Assembly: GCF_003217255.1 (NCBI RefSeq)
Contig: NZ_QJTE01000002.1
Location: 744,001-808,000 of the forward strand
Origin: Pseudoroseicyclus aestuarii
Lineage (GTDB): Bacteria; Pseudomonadota; Alphaproteobacteria; Rhodobacterales; Rhodobacteraceae
Direction of reading: 5' to 3'
DNA: 64,000 nt
The notes under the pieces are model-generated. The model searched no databases. It saw nothing but the letters and a program-made list of their open reading frames with translations, and had not been told where the DNA came from. Below, piece by piece: positions 44,239 through 53,299 of this stretch (its first letter is position 1; each line of letters opens with the position of its first letter). The translations under genes and the position numbers were made by a program.

Positions 44239-47079
44239 TCAAGACTGGCCAGTCTCGTCCTCTGCCGGCTTCGCCGCCTTGCTGCGCCGGGTCGCTGTCT
44301 TCTTCGGCGCGGCCTGCGCTTCCTCGCCTTCGGCGGGTTTCGCCGAGGCCGCCTTGCTCTTGGCGGTCTTCGTCGTGGCAGCCTTCTTTGCCGGCGCCTT
44401 CTTGGCGGGGGCCTTCTTCGCAGTGGCCGTCTTCGCGGCGGTCTTCTTCGGCGCGGCCTTCTTGCGGGTCTTGCCGCCCTTGGCCGCCTTCTCGTCGACC
44501 AGCGCGATCGCCTGCTCCAGCGTCACGGTCTCGGGCTCCGTCTCCTTGGGGAGGGTGGCGTTCACCTTCTCCCACTTGACGTAAGGCCCATAGCGGCCCG
44601 GCATCACCGCGATGGCGCCGCCCGAGGGATGCTCGCCCAGCTCCTTGAGCGGCTTGGCTGCCTGGCCGCGTCCGCCGCGGCTGGCCGCCTTCTGCGCCAG
44701 AAGCTCCACCGCGCGGTTCATGCCGACCTCGAAGACCTCGTCCACGTCGGGAAGGTTCGCGTAGATCCGGCCGTGTTTCACGTAGGGGCCGTAGCGGCCG
44801 ATCCCGGCCTCGACCTTCTCGCCGTCCTCGGGATGGGTCCCGATCTCGCGCGGCAGGTTCAGAAGGCGCAGGGCCTTCTCGAGGTCCATGGTCTCGAGCG
44901 GCCAGCCCTTCGGCACGCTGGCGCGCGGCGGCTTGGGCTGGTCCTCGGTCGGTTCGCCGCGCTGGACATAGGGGCCGAAGCGGCCGTCGCGCAGGCTGAT
45001 CGCCTCGTCGTCGTCGTAGCCCAGCAGCCGGCCATCGGGGCCGATGGCGCTGTCATCCTCCATCCCCGGGGGGCCGAAGGGGCGGGTATAGCGGCACTCG
45101 GGGTAGTTCGAGCAGCCGATGAAGGCACCGCCCGAGCGCGCGGTGCGCATCGACAGCCGCCCCTCGCCGCAATGCGGGCACAGGCGCGGATCGCTGCCGT
45201 CGCCCGGATCGGGGAAGAGATGCGGGCTGAGCACATCGTTGATCTTCTCGAGCACGTCGGTGATGCGCAGCTCGCTCGTCTCGGCGAGGGCGGCGGAGAA
45301 GTCCCGCCAGAAGCGCCGCAGCACCTCCTTGTAGTCCGCGTCGCCGGCGCTGATGTGGTCGAGTTGATCCTCGAGGTCGGCGGTGAAGTCGTACTGCACG
45401 TAGCGGCTGAAGTAGGAGTTCAGGAAGGCCGTCACCAGCCGCCCCTTGTCCTGCGGGATCAGCCGGTTCTTGTCCTTCTCGACATAGCCGCGATCCTGGA
45501 TCGTCGTGACGATCGAGGCATAGGTCGAGGGGCGGCCGATGCCGAGCTCTTCCATCCGCTTGACCAGCGTCGCCTCGGTGTAGCGCGGCGGCGGCTGGGT
45601 GTGGTGCTGCAGCGCCAGCGCGCCGCCATTGCCGGCAAGCACGGCATGGGGATGCGCCTGCATCTGCCCCGGCTGCACCTGCGGCGCGGGCACATCGGCG
45701 CCCTCGACGGCCTTCGCGAAGGCCTCTTGCAGGCCGTCGCCGGCGAACTTTGCCGCTTCGCCCTCTTCGATCTGCGGCAGCAGCGCGTCGTCGTCGTCGA
45801 GATCGACGTCATCGCGCCCCTCGACGTAGATGCGCAGGAAGCCGTCGAAGGCGATGCGCTGGCCGGTGGCGCGCAGGCCGACCTCGCCGTCGCCGCTCTC
45901 GATCTCGACCGTGGTCCGCTCGAGGCGCGCGGCCTCCATCTGGCTGGCGAGCGTGCGCTTCCAGATCAGGTCGTAGAGCTTGCGCTGATCGGGCTCCGAG
46001 ATGCGCAGCGACTCGGTCGCGCGGCTCATGTCGGTGGGCCGGATACACTCGTGCGCTTCCTGCGCGTTCTTGGCCTTGTTCTTGTACATGCGCGGGCTTT
46101 TGGGGACGTAGTCCTCGCCGAAGCGATCCTTGATCGCGTCGCGCGCGGCCATCACCGCCTCGGGCGCCATGTCGATGCCGTCGGTCCGCATGTAGGTGAT
46201 CAGCCCGGCCTCGTAGAGGCGCTGCGCCGTGCTCATCGTCTGCCGCGCGCCCATGCCGAACTTGCGGCTGGCTTCCTGCTGCAGGGTCGAGGTCATGAAG
46301 GGCGCGGCGGGATTGCGGGTGCCCGGCTTGCGCTCGACGCTCGAGACGGTGAAGGCGCGGCTTTCCACCGCGCGCACCGCCATCTCGGCCTGCGTCGCAT
46401 CCTCGATGGTGAAGCGTTCGACCTTGCGCCCGGCCAGCTTCGTCAGCCGTGCCTCGTAAGTCTGGCCGCGGGCATTCTCGAACTGAGCCTTGAGCGACCA
46501 GTATTCGACCGGGCGGAAGGCCTCGATCTCCATCTCGCGCTCGACGATCAGGCGCAGGGTCACCGATTGTACCCGGCCGGCGGACTTCGCGCCGGGCAGC
46601 TTGCGCCAAAGCACCGGCGAGAGGTTGAAGCCGACAAGGTAGTCCAGCGCGCGGCGGGCGAGATAGGCCTCGACCAGCGGGCCATCGACCTGCCGGGGCT
46701 TCTTCATCGCCTCGGTCACGGCGGTCTTGGTGATCGCGTTGAACACGACGCGGCTGACCGGCGTGTCCTTTTTCAGCGCCTTGCGGTCCGTCAGGGCCTG
46801 CTGCAGGTGCCAGCTGATCGCCTCGCCCTCGCGGTCGGGGTCGGTGGCGAGGATCAGGTTCGGATCGGCCTTCAGCGCATCGGCGATCGCCTTGACGTGC
46901 TTGCGGCTGTCTGCGGCGATCTCCCAGCTCATGTCGAAGTCGTGATCGGTATCGACCGATCCGTCCTTCGGCGGCAGGTCGCGGACATGCCCGTAGGAGG
47001 CAAGCACCGTGTAATCGGCGCCGAGATAGCTGTTGATCGTCTTGGCCTTGGCCGGAGATTCGACGACGACGACTGGCAT
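44239..47079 (-). CDS. topA: DNA topoisomerase I
   Basis: A 946-aa type IA topoisomerase that relaxes negative supercoils. The TOPRIM domain starts the protein (VVVVESPAKAKTINSYLGAD, ATDPDREGEAISWHL). The active-site Tyr is in LYEAGLITYMRTDG. Distally a C4 zinc finger (CPHCGEGRL, GCSNYPECRYT) and several topo C-terminal repeats (GRYGPYVK) occur. The last ~70 residues are Lys/Ala-rich (AKKAPAKKAPAKKA), like histone H1, and may hold DNA. I chose ATG 47079 over TTG 47085. It lies 442 bases after dprA in the same direction. Confidence 0.96.
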   Translation of the reverse strand: MPVVVVESPAKAKTINSYLGADYTVLASYGHVRDLPPKDGSVDTDHDFDMSWEIAADSRKHVKAIADALKADPNLILATDPDREGEAISWHLQQALTDRKALKKDTPVSRVVFNAITKTAVTEAMKKPRQVDGPLVEAYLARRALDYLVGFNLSPVLWRKLPGAKSAGRVQSVTLRLIVEREMEIEAFRPVEYWSLKAQFENARGQTYEARLTKLAGRKVERFTIEDATQAEMAVRAVESRAFTVSSVERKPGTRNPAAPFMTSTLQQEASRKFGMGARQTMSTAQRLYEAGLITYMRTDGIDMAPEAVMAARDAIKDRFGEDYVPKSPRMYKNKAKNAQEAHECIRPTDMSRATESLRISEPDQRKLYDLIWKRTLASQMEAARLERTTVEIESGDGEVGLRATGQRIAFDGFLRIYVEGRDDVDLDDDDALLPQIEEGEAAKFAGDGLQEAFAKAVEGADVPAPQVQPGQMQAHPHAVLAGNGGALALQHHTQPPPRYTEATLVKRMEELGIGRPSTYASIVTTIQDRGYVEKDKNRLIPQDKGRLVTAFLNSYFSRYVQYDFTADLEDQLDHISAGDADYKEVLRRFWRDFSAALAETSELRITDVLEKINDVLSPHLFPDPGDGSDPRLCPHCGEGRLSMRTARSGGAFIGCSNYPECRYTRPFGPPGMEDDSAIGPDGRLLGYDDDEAISLRDGRFGPYVQRGEPTEDQPKPPRASVPKGWPLETMDLEKALRLLNLPREIGTHPEDGEKVEAGIGRYGPYVKHGRIYANLPDVDEVFEVGMNRAVELLAQKAASRGGRGQAAKPLKELGEHPSGGAIAVMPGRYGPYVKWEKVNATLPKETEPETVTLEQAIALVDEKAAKGGKTRKKAAPKKTAAKTATAKKAPAKKAPAKKAATTKTAKSKAASAKPAEGEEAQAAPKKTATRRSKAAKPAEDETGQS

Positions 47080-47521
47080 GCGCAACCTTCAGGGTTTGAG
47101 TATGACCGCGGGGGCCGTGGCGGGCCGGCACCATGTGGCGACGCCTCGGGCGATGTCAATGAAAGGTCCGGGGCGGCGCGTCAACGGGGGCAAGTCCCGG
47201 CAAGTCGCGGCTTCGGGTCCGAAAAGAGGGCAGGGGCGGGCTTCGACCGGCCCGCGATGCCGGGGCGGAGCGCCCTGCGAGGGGCGCCAGCCCCGGTGTC
47301 GCTGTACGTCTTTCGTCTCGGCGGCGCGCCGAGCCGATGCGGCCCGGCATCTTCGCCCGGGGGCAATGCGACACGGGCGCCCCGCTGCCTTTTCCGGCGG
47401 CGCCGGCCGAGGACCGAGGCCAGAGGGTGCAGTCTCGGTGCCCCCCATTCCGCGGAGGCCGAGCGGTTCCGGCCGCCTGCTCGGCTCTCTGGACCTCCAG
47501 CCCCCAGCGCACTGGCGCGCG
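47080..47521. other. 442-base GC-rich gap between dprA and topA
   Basis: No plausible gene is found; the open frames here are Arg/Pro-rich artefacts of high GC. Short stems such as GGGGC/GCCCC (47281-47294) and CTCGGC/GCCGAG (47317-47333) occur without T-runs. It presumably holds the topA promoter. I see no recognisable RNA or repeat. Confidence 0.4.
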
Positions 47522-48856
47522 TCAGTCGTGCCGCGACAGCAGCCCGCCGGGCTGGCGCAGGATCTGCCCCTCGAGTTCGAGATCGACCAGCGCCGGCGTC
47601 ACCTCCCGCGCCGAGGCGCCCAGGTCGCGGATCAGCTGGTCTTCAGCCACCGGAGAGGGACCGAGGCGCGACAGGATCTTGCTGTGAAGCCGGGCCGCCT
47701 GCCGCAGGGCGCTGGACCCGCCCCGTTTGGACCCGCTCTGCGCTGGCTCCGGGGCCTCCAGCGGCGTCGCCTCTGTCTGCGCCGGTGGCGGCGCGTAGCG
47801 CGGCGCCTCCGGTGTCGCACGGAGCGAGAGCGGAGTGCGGGTGCTATCGGGCGCCTCGGCGGAGGAAGCGCGGGGCAGGGTGGGGGCCGGGTGCGGTCCC
47901 GCGTCCTGCACGGCGGGCATGTCCTTCACGGGCAGGGCGAGCTGCGGCTGCATCGGCGCCAGCGGCCCCAGCGCCTCCAGCACGTCGGAGGCGCTGCGAA
48001 TCAGCGTGGCGCCGTCGCGGATCAGCATGTTGCAGCCCGAGGCGCGGGCGTCGAAGGGATGGCCCGGCACCGCCAGCACCTCGCGCCCCGCGTCCAGCGC
48101 GGCGCGGGCGGTGATCAGGCTGCCGGAGCGGGCTGCGGCCTCGACCACCACCACCGCGCGGGAAAGCCCCGCGATGATCCGGTTGCGCGAGGGGAAATGC
48201 CGCGCCTGCGGCACCAGCCCCATCGGCTGCTCCGACAGGCGCACCCCGCGCGCATCGAGGATCTTCCGCGCCAGCTCGGTATTTTCGGAGGGGTAGATGT
48301 GGTCCACCCCGCCGGCCATGACTGCGATCGTCCCGCCCTCCAGCGCGGCCTCGTGCGCGGCGGCATCCACGCCGCGGGCTAGGCCCGAGACCACGACCCA
48401 GCCGGCCTCGCTCAGTTCCGCCGCCAGCCTGCGGGCCATGCGCAGCCCGAGGGAGGAGGCGCCGCGCGCGCCGACAAGGGAGAGCATGGGCCGCGACAGA
48501 AGCGCCCCGCGCCCCGCGACCCAGAGCATCGGCGGCCTGTCGGCAAGATCGTCCAGCCCGGCGGGCCAGTCCGGATCGCCCGCGAGGATCAGTCGCGCCC
48601 CGGCCCGGCGCCCGGCTTCGATCTCTGCCAGGGCCGGGCCCTCGGGGCAGGGGCGATAATCCTCGACCCCGGCGGCCCGGGCCACCTGCGGCAGCGCCTC
48701 GAGCGCGGCGGAGGCACTGCCATGCTCCGCCAGAAGGCGCCAGTAGGTGGCCGGTCCGACCCGGCGAGAGCGCAACAGGCGCAGGCGGGCGAGCCTGTCG
48801 ACTTCCGTGGTGGGTGGGAGTGGGGGGTGAGCGGAAGAAGGGGTTTCCCCGGCCAT
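47522..48856 (-). CDS. dprA: DNA processing protein DprA
   Basis: A 444-aa DprA/Smf protein, which loads RecA on incoming single-stranded DNA during transformation or gene-transfer-agent uptake. An N-terminal helical domain (about 20-80) precedes the Rossmann-like core (SLVGARGASSLGLRMARRLA, VVSGLARGVDAAAHEAALEG, MAGGVDHIYPSEN, FPSRNRIIAGLSRAVVVVEA). A Pro/Ala-rich linker (about 315-370) leads to a winged-helix domain (LHSKILSRLGPSPVAEDQLI). The start is ATG 48856, not the GTG six bases earlier. A perfect CtrA-type box lies 45 bases upstream; dprA is CtrA-regulated in Rhodobacter capsulatus, where it is needed to receive gene-transfer-agent DNA. Confidence 0.94.
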   Translation of the reverse strand: MAGETPSSAHPPLPPTTEVDRLARLRLLRSRRVGPATYWRLLAEHGSASAALEALPQVARAAGVEDYRPCPEGPALAEIEAGRRAGARLILAGDPDWPAGLDDLADRPPMLWVAGRGALLSRPMLSLVGARGASSLGLRMARRLAAELSEAGWVVVSGLARGVDAAAHEAALEGGTIAVMAGGVDHIYPSENTELARKILDARGVRLSEQPMGLVPQARHFPSRNRIIAGLSRAVVVVEAAARSGSLITARAALDAGREVLAVPGHPFDARASGCNMLIRDGATLIRSASDVLEALGPLAPMQPQLALPVKDMPAVQDAGPHPAPTLPRASSAEAPDSTRTPLSLRATPEAPRYAPPPAQTEATPLEAPEPAQSGSKRGGSSALRQAARLHSKILSRLGPSPVAEDQLIRDLGASAREVTPALVDLELEGQILRQPGGLLSRHD

Positions 48857-48901
48857 GACCACGCCTCGCCTGTTGCACGACCAGAGGTAGAATCGCCATG
48901 G

Positions 48902-48916
48902 TTAAGGGGCCGTTAA
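48902..48916 (-). promoter_or_regulatory. CtrA-type box upstream of dprA
   Basis: The minus strand reads TTAAC-GGCCCC-TTAAC, a perfect match to the TTAA-N7-TTAA CtrA consensus. It lies 45 bases before the dprA ATG and just past the tldD stop, where a -35 region would be. CtrA control of competence genes is established in Rhodobacter capsulatus. Confidence 0.75.
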
Positions 48917-48922
48917 TGCCCC

Positions 48923-50365
48923 TCAGCCCGCGCCGCCCACCGTCAGCCCGCCGATCAGCAGCGAGGGCTGGCCGACCCCCACGGGCACCCATTGCCCGGC
49001 CTTGCCGCAATTGCCGATGCCCGGATCCAGCGCCATGTCGTTGCCGATGGCGCGGATCTTCTGCAGCGCGGTCGCGCCGTCGCCGATCAGCGTGGCGCCC
49101 TTGACCGGCGCCCCGACCTTGCCGTCCCTGACGCGATAGGCCTCGGTGCAGGAGAAGACGAACTTGCCGTTGGTGATGTCGACCTGCCCGCCGCCGAAGC
49201 CGACGGCGTAGAGCCCGTCCTTCACATCCGCCAGCATCCCGGCCGGATCGTCCTGCCCGGCCAGCATGTAGGTATTGGTCATTCGCGTCATCGGCGCATG
49301 GGCGTGGCTCTCGCGGCGGCCATTGCCGGTCGGCTCCACCCCCATCAGCCGCGCGCTCTGCCGGTCCTGCATGTAGCCGACAAGGACGCCGTCCTCGATC
49401 AGCGTGGTCCTGTGCGAGGGCGTGCCCTCGTCGTCGATCGAGATGGAGCCGCGGCGATCGGGGATCGTCCCGTCGTCGAGCACCGTCACCCCCTTCGCGG
49501 CGACCTGCTGGCCCATCAGCCCGGCAAAGGCGCTGGCGCCCTTGCGGTTGAAGTCCCCCTCGAGGCCGTGGCCCACCGCCTCGTGCAGCAGGATGCCGGG
49601 CCAGCCGGGCCCGAGGACCACGTCCATCACGCCCGCGGGCGCCGGCTCCGCGCGCAGGTTCACCAGCGCGATGCGCAGCGCCTCGCGCAGCGCCGGCTCC
49701 CAGAAGTCGCGCGCCATCAACCCGTCGAGGCCATAGCGCCCGCCGCCGCCCATGCTGCCGCTTTCGCGCCGCCCGTCCTGTTCGACGATGACCGACAGGT
49801 TCAGCCGCGCCATCGGGCGCACATCCTCGAACAGCGCATCCTCGGGCCGCAGGATCGCGATCTCCTGGTGGCTGGCGGCAAGGCCGACCGTGACCTGAAC
49901 GACACGGGGGTCCATCCCGCGGGCGACGGCATCGATCTCGCGCAGCAGCTCGACCTTGGCGGGGAAGGCGGCGCCGGTGATCGGATCGGCATCGGTGTAA
50001 AGGCGGTGGTTGCTGCGGGCCGGGGGCAGCGCCAATGTGCCGCCGCCCGCGCCGACCGCCAGCCGCGTCGTGGCCACGGCGCGCGCCAGCCCGGCCTCGT
50101 CGAGCTGCGTGGCATGGGCATAGCCGGCGGTCTCTCCGCGCACGGCGCGCAGGCCAAAGCCCTCGGTTGCGTCGTAGCTGGCGGTGCGCAGGCGTCCGTC
50201 GTCGAAGACCAGCGACTCGCCGCGCCGCCGCTCGAGGAACAGCTCTCCGTCGTCGGCGCCGGCTGTGGCGGCCTGCAGGTGGCGCAGCGCGGCGCCCCGG
50301 TCGAGATGCGTCTCGAAGGGGCGGAACGGCGCCTCGGAGGCGGTCGTCTGGGGGGCGGCTGGCAT
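48923..50365 (-). CDS. tldD: Metalloprotease TldD
   Basis: A 480-aa TldD/PmbA-family protein. The zinc-type motif HEAVGH occurs in LLHEAVGHGLEGDFNRKG. The N-terminal part (FDDGRLRTASYDATEGFGLR, GETAGYAHATQLDEAGL) and the C-terminal part (GMLADVKDGLYAVGFGGGQV, AIGNDMALDPGIGNCGKAGQ) are typical. In E. coli the TldD-TldE pair processes peptides such as microcin B17 and CcdA; no PmbA/TldE gene is in the window. ATG 50365 has a GAGGAG nine bases upstream; the longer open frame was rejected. It is divergent from ctaC. Confidence 0.94.
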   Translation of the reverse strand: MPAAPQTTASEAPFRPFETHLDRGAALRHLQAATAGADDGELFLERRRGESLVFDDGRLRTASYDATEGFGLRAVRGETAGYAHATQLDEAGLARAVATTRLAVGAGGGTLALPPARSNHRLYTDADPITGAAFPAKVELLREIDAVARGMDPRVVQVTVGLAASHQEIAILRPEDALFEDVRPMARLNLSVIVEQDGRRESGSMGGGGRYGLDGLMARDFWEPALREALRIALVNLRAEPAPAGVMDVVLGPGWPGILLHEAVGHGLEGDFNRKGASAFAGLMGQQVAAKGVTVLDDGTIPDRRGSISIDDEGTPSHRTTLIEDGVLVGYMQDRQSARLMGVEPTGNGRRESHAHAPMTRMTNTYMLAGQDDPAGMLADVKDGLYAVGFGGGQVDITNGKFVFSCTEAYRVRDGKVGAPVKGATLIGDGATALQKIRAIGNDMALDPGIGNCGKAGQWVPVGVGQPSLLIGGLTVGGAG

Positions 50366-50528
50366 GGCTGATCTCCTCTCGGTGGCAACGGGACCTGTCA
50401 AAAGCCTGCCATTGCGGTAACCGGACTTCTTGTTCTGCTGGGCAGGATATGTGAATAGACCTGTCAACGACAGGGCCACGGCCCGCATACGCTTGCCGCC
50501 AGAGGCGCCAGCTAACGTAGGTTCCGAC
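50366..50528. promoter_or_regulatory. Divergent promoter region of tldD and ctaC
   Basis: The decamer GACCTGTCAA occurs twice in direct orientation (50392-50401 and 50458-50467). The second copy is part of an inverted repeat CCTGTC-AAC-GACAGG (50460-50474) in the ctaC leader. A plus-strand promoter such as TTGTTC (about 50431) with GAATAG (about 50454) is possible. Confidence 0.35.
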
Positions 50529-51398
50529 ATGCATCTGACCAAGCCCCTGCATCGCGCCGCCACCTGCATCCTGAGCGGAGTGGCCGCCCTTGCCGGTACT
50601 GCCGCATCCGCCCAGGAGATGCTGGGAGAGCTGCCGATCATCGGCACCCCGACCCAGGGCGGCGTCGGCTTTCAGCCCGCGGCCACCAACCTGGCCCGCG
50701 ACGTGCACCGCCTGGACGGCATGCTGACGATCATCATGGCCGGCATCGTGCTGCTGGTGACCGGCCTGCTGGCCTGGCTGATCCTGCGCTACAACAAGCG
50801 CGCGAATCCCACGCCCTCGACCTTCACGCATAATTCCCCGCTGGAGATCACCTGGACGATCGTGCCGATCGTGATCCTGATCTTCATCGGCGCCTTCTCC
50901 CTGCCGGTCCTCTTCGAGCAGCAGGAAATTCCCGAGGGCGACGTCAACATCAAGGTCACCGGCTACCAGTGGTACTGGGGCTACGAGTATCCCGACGAGC
51001 AGATCGCCTTCCAAAGCTACATGATCGGCGCCGGGCAGGGGAACCTGAACGACGAGATTCGCGCCGAGCTGCAGGAAGCCGGCTATACCGAGGACGAGTT
51101 CAAGCTGGCCACCGACACCGCCGTGGTCGTGCCGGTCGGCGCGCGCGTCGTGATGCAGGTCACCGGCGCAGACGTGATCCACTCCTGGACCATCCCGGCC
51201 TTCGGGGTGAAGCAGGACGCCGTTCCCGGCCGCCTCGCGCAGCTGTGGTTTCAGGCCGACGAGGAAGGCGTGTACTTCGGGCAATGCTCCGAGCTCTGCG
51301 GCGTGAACCACGCCTACATGCCGATCACGGTGAAGGTGGTCAGCCCCGAGGTCTACGAGGAGTGGCTGGCCTACGCCCGCGAGGAATTCGGCGCCTGA
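50529..51398 (+). CDS. ctaC: Cytochrome c oxidase subunit II
   Basis: A 289-aa subunit of the aa3-type oxidase that receives electrons from cytochrome c through the CuA centre. A signal peptide (residues 1-28, ending ASA/Q) is followed by two membrane helices (about 60-85 and 100-125) and a periplasmic cupredoxin domain. The electron-entry aromatic stretch is GYQWYWGYEYP. The CuA ligands are in GQCSELCGVNHAYMPI (C-x3-C-x3-H-x2-M). ATG 50529 is chosen because it starts the signal peptide. It heads the cta gene cluster; ctaD (subunit I) is not in the window, as in Paracoccus and Rhodobacter. Confidence 0.96.
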   Translation: MHLTKPLHRAATCILSGVAALAGTAASAQEMLGELPIIGTPTQGGVGFQPAATNLARDVHRLDGMLTIIMAGIVLLVTGLLAWLILRYNKRANPTPSTFTHNSPLEITWTIVPIVILIFIGAFSLPVLFEQQEIPEGDVNIKVTGYQWYWGYEYPDEQIAFQSYMIGAGQGNLNDEIRAELQEAGYTEDEFKLATDTAVVVPVGARVVMQVTGADVIHSWTIPAFGVKQDAVPGRLAQLWFQADEEGVYFGQCSELCGVNHAYMPITVKVVSPEVYEEWLAYAREEFGA

Positions 51399-51468
51399 TC
51401 GCCGCCGGCCCGGCGCCCCGCCATCGCGGGGCCGGGCAGGGGGAGGAGCCGCCACTGGGAGAGACGCG

Positions 51469-52464
51469 ATGACCGATGCCAGCATCACCGATGCCAGCCT
51501 GACCGGCCCCGCCCGCGGGGCCGCATCGCCGCATGACCCCGAGCTGCGCGACTTCTTCGCCCTGCTCAAGCCCAAGGTGATGTCGCTGGTGGTCTTCTGC
51601 GCGCTGGTCGGCCTCGTGGCCGCGCCGGTGGCGGTGAACCCCTTCATCGCCTTCGTGGCGATCCTCTGCATCGCGGTGGGCGGCGGCGCCTCCGGCGCGC
51701 TGAACATGTGGTGGGACGCCGATATCGACGCAGTGATGAAGCGCACGCGGAACCGCCCGATCCCCTCGGGCCGCGTCACGCCCGAGGCGGCGCTGGCGCT
51801 GGGTCTCGCCCTCTCGGGCTTCGCCGTCATCCTGCTGGGCCTCGCCGCGGGGCCGGTGCCGGCGGCGCTGCTGGCCTTCACCATCTTCTTCTACGTCGTC
51901 GTCTACACGATGTGGCTCAAGCGCTCGACGCCGCAGAACATCGTCATCGGCGGCCTCTCGGGCGCCCTGCCGCCGCTGATCGGCTGGTCTGTCGCCACCG
52001 GCGGCATCGCGATCGAGCCGGTGCTCATGGTGCTTCTGGTCTTCATGTGGACGCCGCCGCATTTCTGGGCTCTCGCCCTCTTCGTGCGCAGCGACTACGG
52101 CGATGCCGGCGTGCCGATGCTGACCGAGGTGCGGGGCCGCCGCGCCACGCGCAACCAGATCGCCATCTACGCCGTGCTGCTGGTGCCTGTGGCGCTGGGC
52201 CTTGCTGTCAGCTCCGTCGGCGGGCCGATCTTCCTTGCCGTCGCCGCTTACGTGAACTGGCAGTTCCTCTCGGCCTGCCTCGCCGTCTGGCGCCGCAACG
52301 AGGCGCAGGCCGAGGCCGATGGCTATGCCGCCGAGAAGCGCGCCTTCAAGGTCTCGCTCTCCTATACCTTCCTGCAGTTCGCTGCCCTGCTGGCCGAGGC
52401 GCTGCTGCAGCCCTTCGGCTACGGCGGCTGGGACTGGGTCCTGCGCCTGGCGGGGGCCGCCTGA
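51469..52464 (+). CDS. ctaB: Protoheme IX farnesyltransferase (heme O synthase)
   Basis: A 331-aa UbiA-family membrane enzyme that adds a farnesyl group to heme b to make heme O, precursor of heme A. The Asp-rich prenyl-diphosphate site is NMWWDADIDAVMKRTRNRPI, with the second loop VRSDYGDAGVPMLTEVRG. About nine membrane helices are visible. It overlaps the next small gene (TGATG). Confidence 0.96.
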   Translation: MTDASITDASLTGPARGAASPHDPELRDFFALLKPKVMSLVVFCALVGLVAAPVAVNPFIAFVAILCIAVGGGASGALNMWWDADIDAVMKRTRNRPIPSGRVTPEAALALGLALSGFAVILLGLAAGPVPAALLAFTIFFYVVVYTMWLKRSTPQNIVIGGLSGALPPLIGWSVATGGIAIEPVLMVLLVFMWTPPHFWALALFVRSDYGDAGVPMLTEVRGRRATRNQIAIYAVLLVPVALGLAVSSVGGPIFLAVAAYVNWQFLSACLAVWRRNEAQAEADGYAAEKRAFKVSLSYTFLQFAALLAEALLQPFGYGGWDWVLRLAGAA

Positions 52465-52670
52465 TGGCCCTGCAGGTCGAACACGAACTGCACGGACGCC
52501 GCCGGGGCCTGAACCGCGGGCTGGGGCTGATCCTGATCGGCCTCGTCGCGCTGGTCTTCGTGCTGACGATCGTCAAGATCCTCAGCCTCGGCGACATCGC
52601 CGAGCTCGAAAGCTTCGATCATGTCGCGCGGCCGCAGATCATCCCCGAGCAGGAGGGGCAGCCATGGTGA
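52464..52670 (+). CDS. 68-aa membrane protein between ctaB and ctaG
   Basis: A 68-aa protein with one hydrophobic segment (about residues 20-40, LGLILIGLVALVFVLTIVK), a basic N-terminus (RRRGLNRG) and an acidic periplasmic tail. Its ATG overlaps the ctaB stop and its stop overlaps the ctaG start, so it is translationally coupled at both ends. Small ORFs at this place occur in other Rhodobacterales cta clusters. It probably helps assemble the oxidase, but I know no defined function. Confidence 0.8.
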   Translation: MALQVEHELHGRRRGLNRGLGLILIGLVALVFVLTIVKILSLGDIAELESFDHVARPQIIPEQEGQPW

Positions 52671-53272
52671 CGCCGGCCCAGAAGGAGCGTGACCGCAAGA
52701 TGCGGCGCACCGCCCTGACCATGGTAGGGGTCGTCGTCTTCATGGGCGCGATGGCCTGGGTCGCGGTGCCCTTCTACTCGTGGTTCTGCAAGGTCACCGG
52801 CTTTTCGGGGACCACCGGGCAGGTGGCCGAGGCCAGCGACACGGTGCTGGACCGGACGATCAAGGTCCGCTTCGACGCCAATATCGAACCCGGCATGCCC
52901 TGGTCCTTCAAGCCCGAGCAGATCGAGACGGAGCTGCGGATCGGCGAGACCGGCCTGGCCTTCTACGAGGCGCACAATCCGACCGACCACCCGGTCGCCG
53001 GCCGCGCCAGCTACAACGTCACGCCCTATTCGGCGGGCGGGTATTTCGACAAGATCCAGTGCTTCTGCTTTACCGAGCAGGTGCTTCAGCCGGGCGAGAC
53101 GGTGCAGATGCCCGTCAGCTTCTACGTCGACCCGGAGATCGTGAACGACCGCGAGGCGAAATACGTCCACACGATCACGCTGAGCTACACCTTCTACGAA
53201 ATCGAGATGCCCGAGGATACGCGGCAAGCGGCTTTGACAGATCCCGCCGCTGCGGCCATAGACGTCAACTGA
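52664..53272 (+). CDS. ctaG: Cytochrome c oxidase copper chaperone CtaG (Cox11)
   Basis: A 202-aa protein that delivers copper to the CuB site of subunit I. One N-terminal membrane helix (about 17-40) precedes an immunoglobulin-like periplasmic domain. The copper motif CFCF is at residues 133-136 (DKIQCFCFTEQVLQPGE). The fixed Cys near the membrane is in SWFCKVTG. The start overlaps the stop of the 68-aa gene. Confidence 0.96.
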   Translation: MVTPAQKERDRKMRRTALTMVGVVVFMGAMAWVAVPFYSWFCKVTGFSGTTGQVAEASDTVLDRTIKVRFDANIEPGMPWSFKPEQIETELRIGETGLAFYEAHNPTDHPVAGRASYNVTPYSAGGYFDKIQCFCFTEQVLQPGETVQMPVSFYVDPEIVNDREAKYVHTITLSYTFYEIEMPEDTRQAALTDPAAAAIDVN

Positions 53273-53299
53273 GGATCAGGATCTTTCGAGGACCCGCGA

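Noticed and set aside
44330-44480. Tandem DNA repeat near the topA 3' end
   Set aside because: It is in-frame coding sequence for a Lys/Ala-rich tail, common in topoisomerase I of related bacteria, and not an independent repeat element.
50430-50528. Longer ctaC starting at 50430
   Set aside because: The signal peptide begins at the ATG at 50529; the extension is unlike any leader and covers the promoter.
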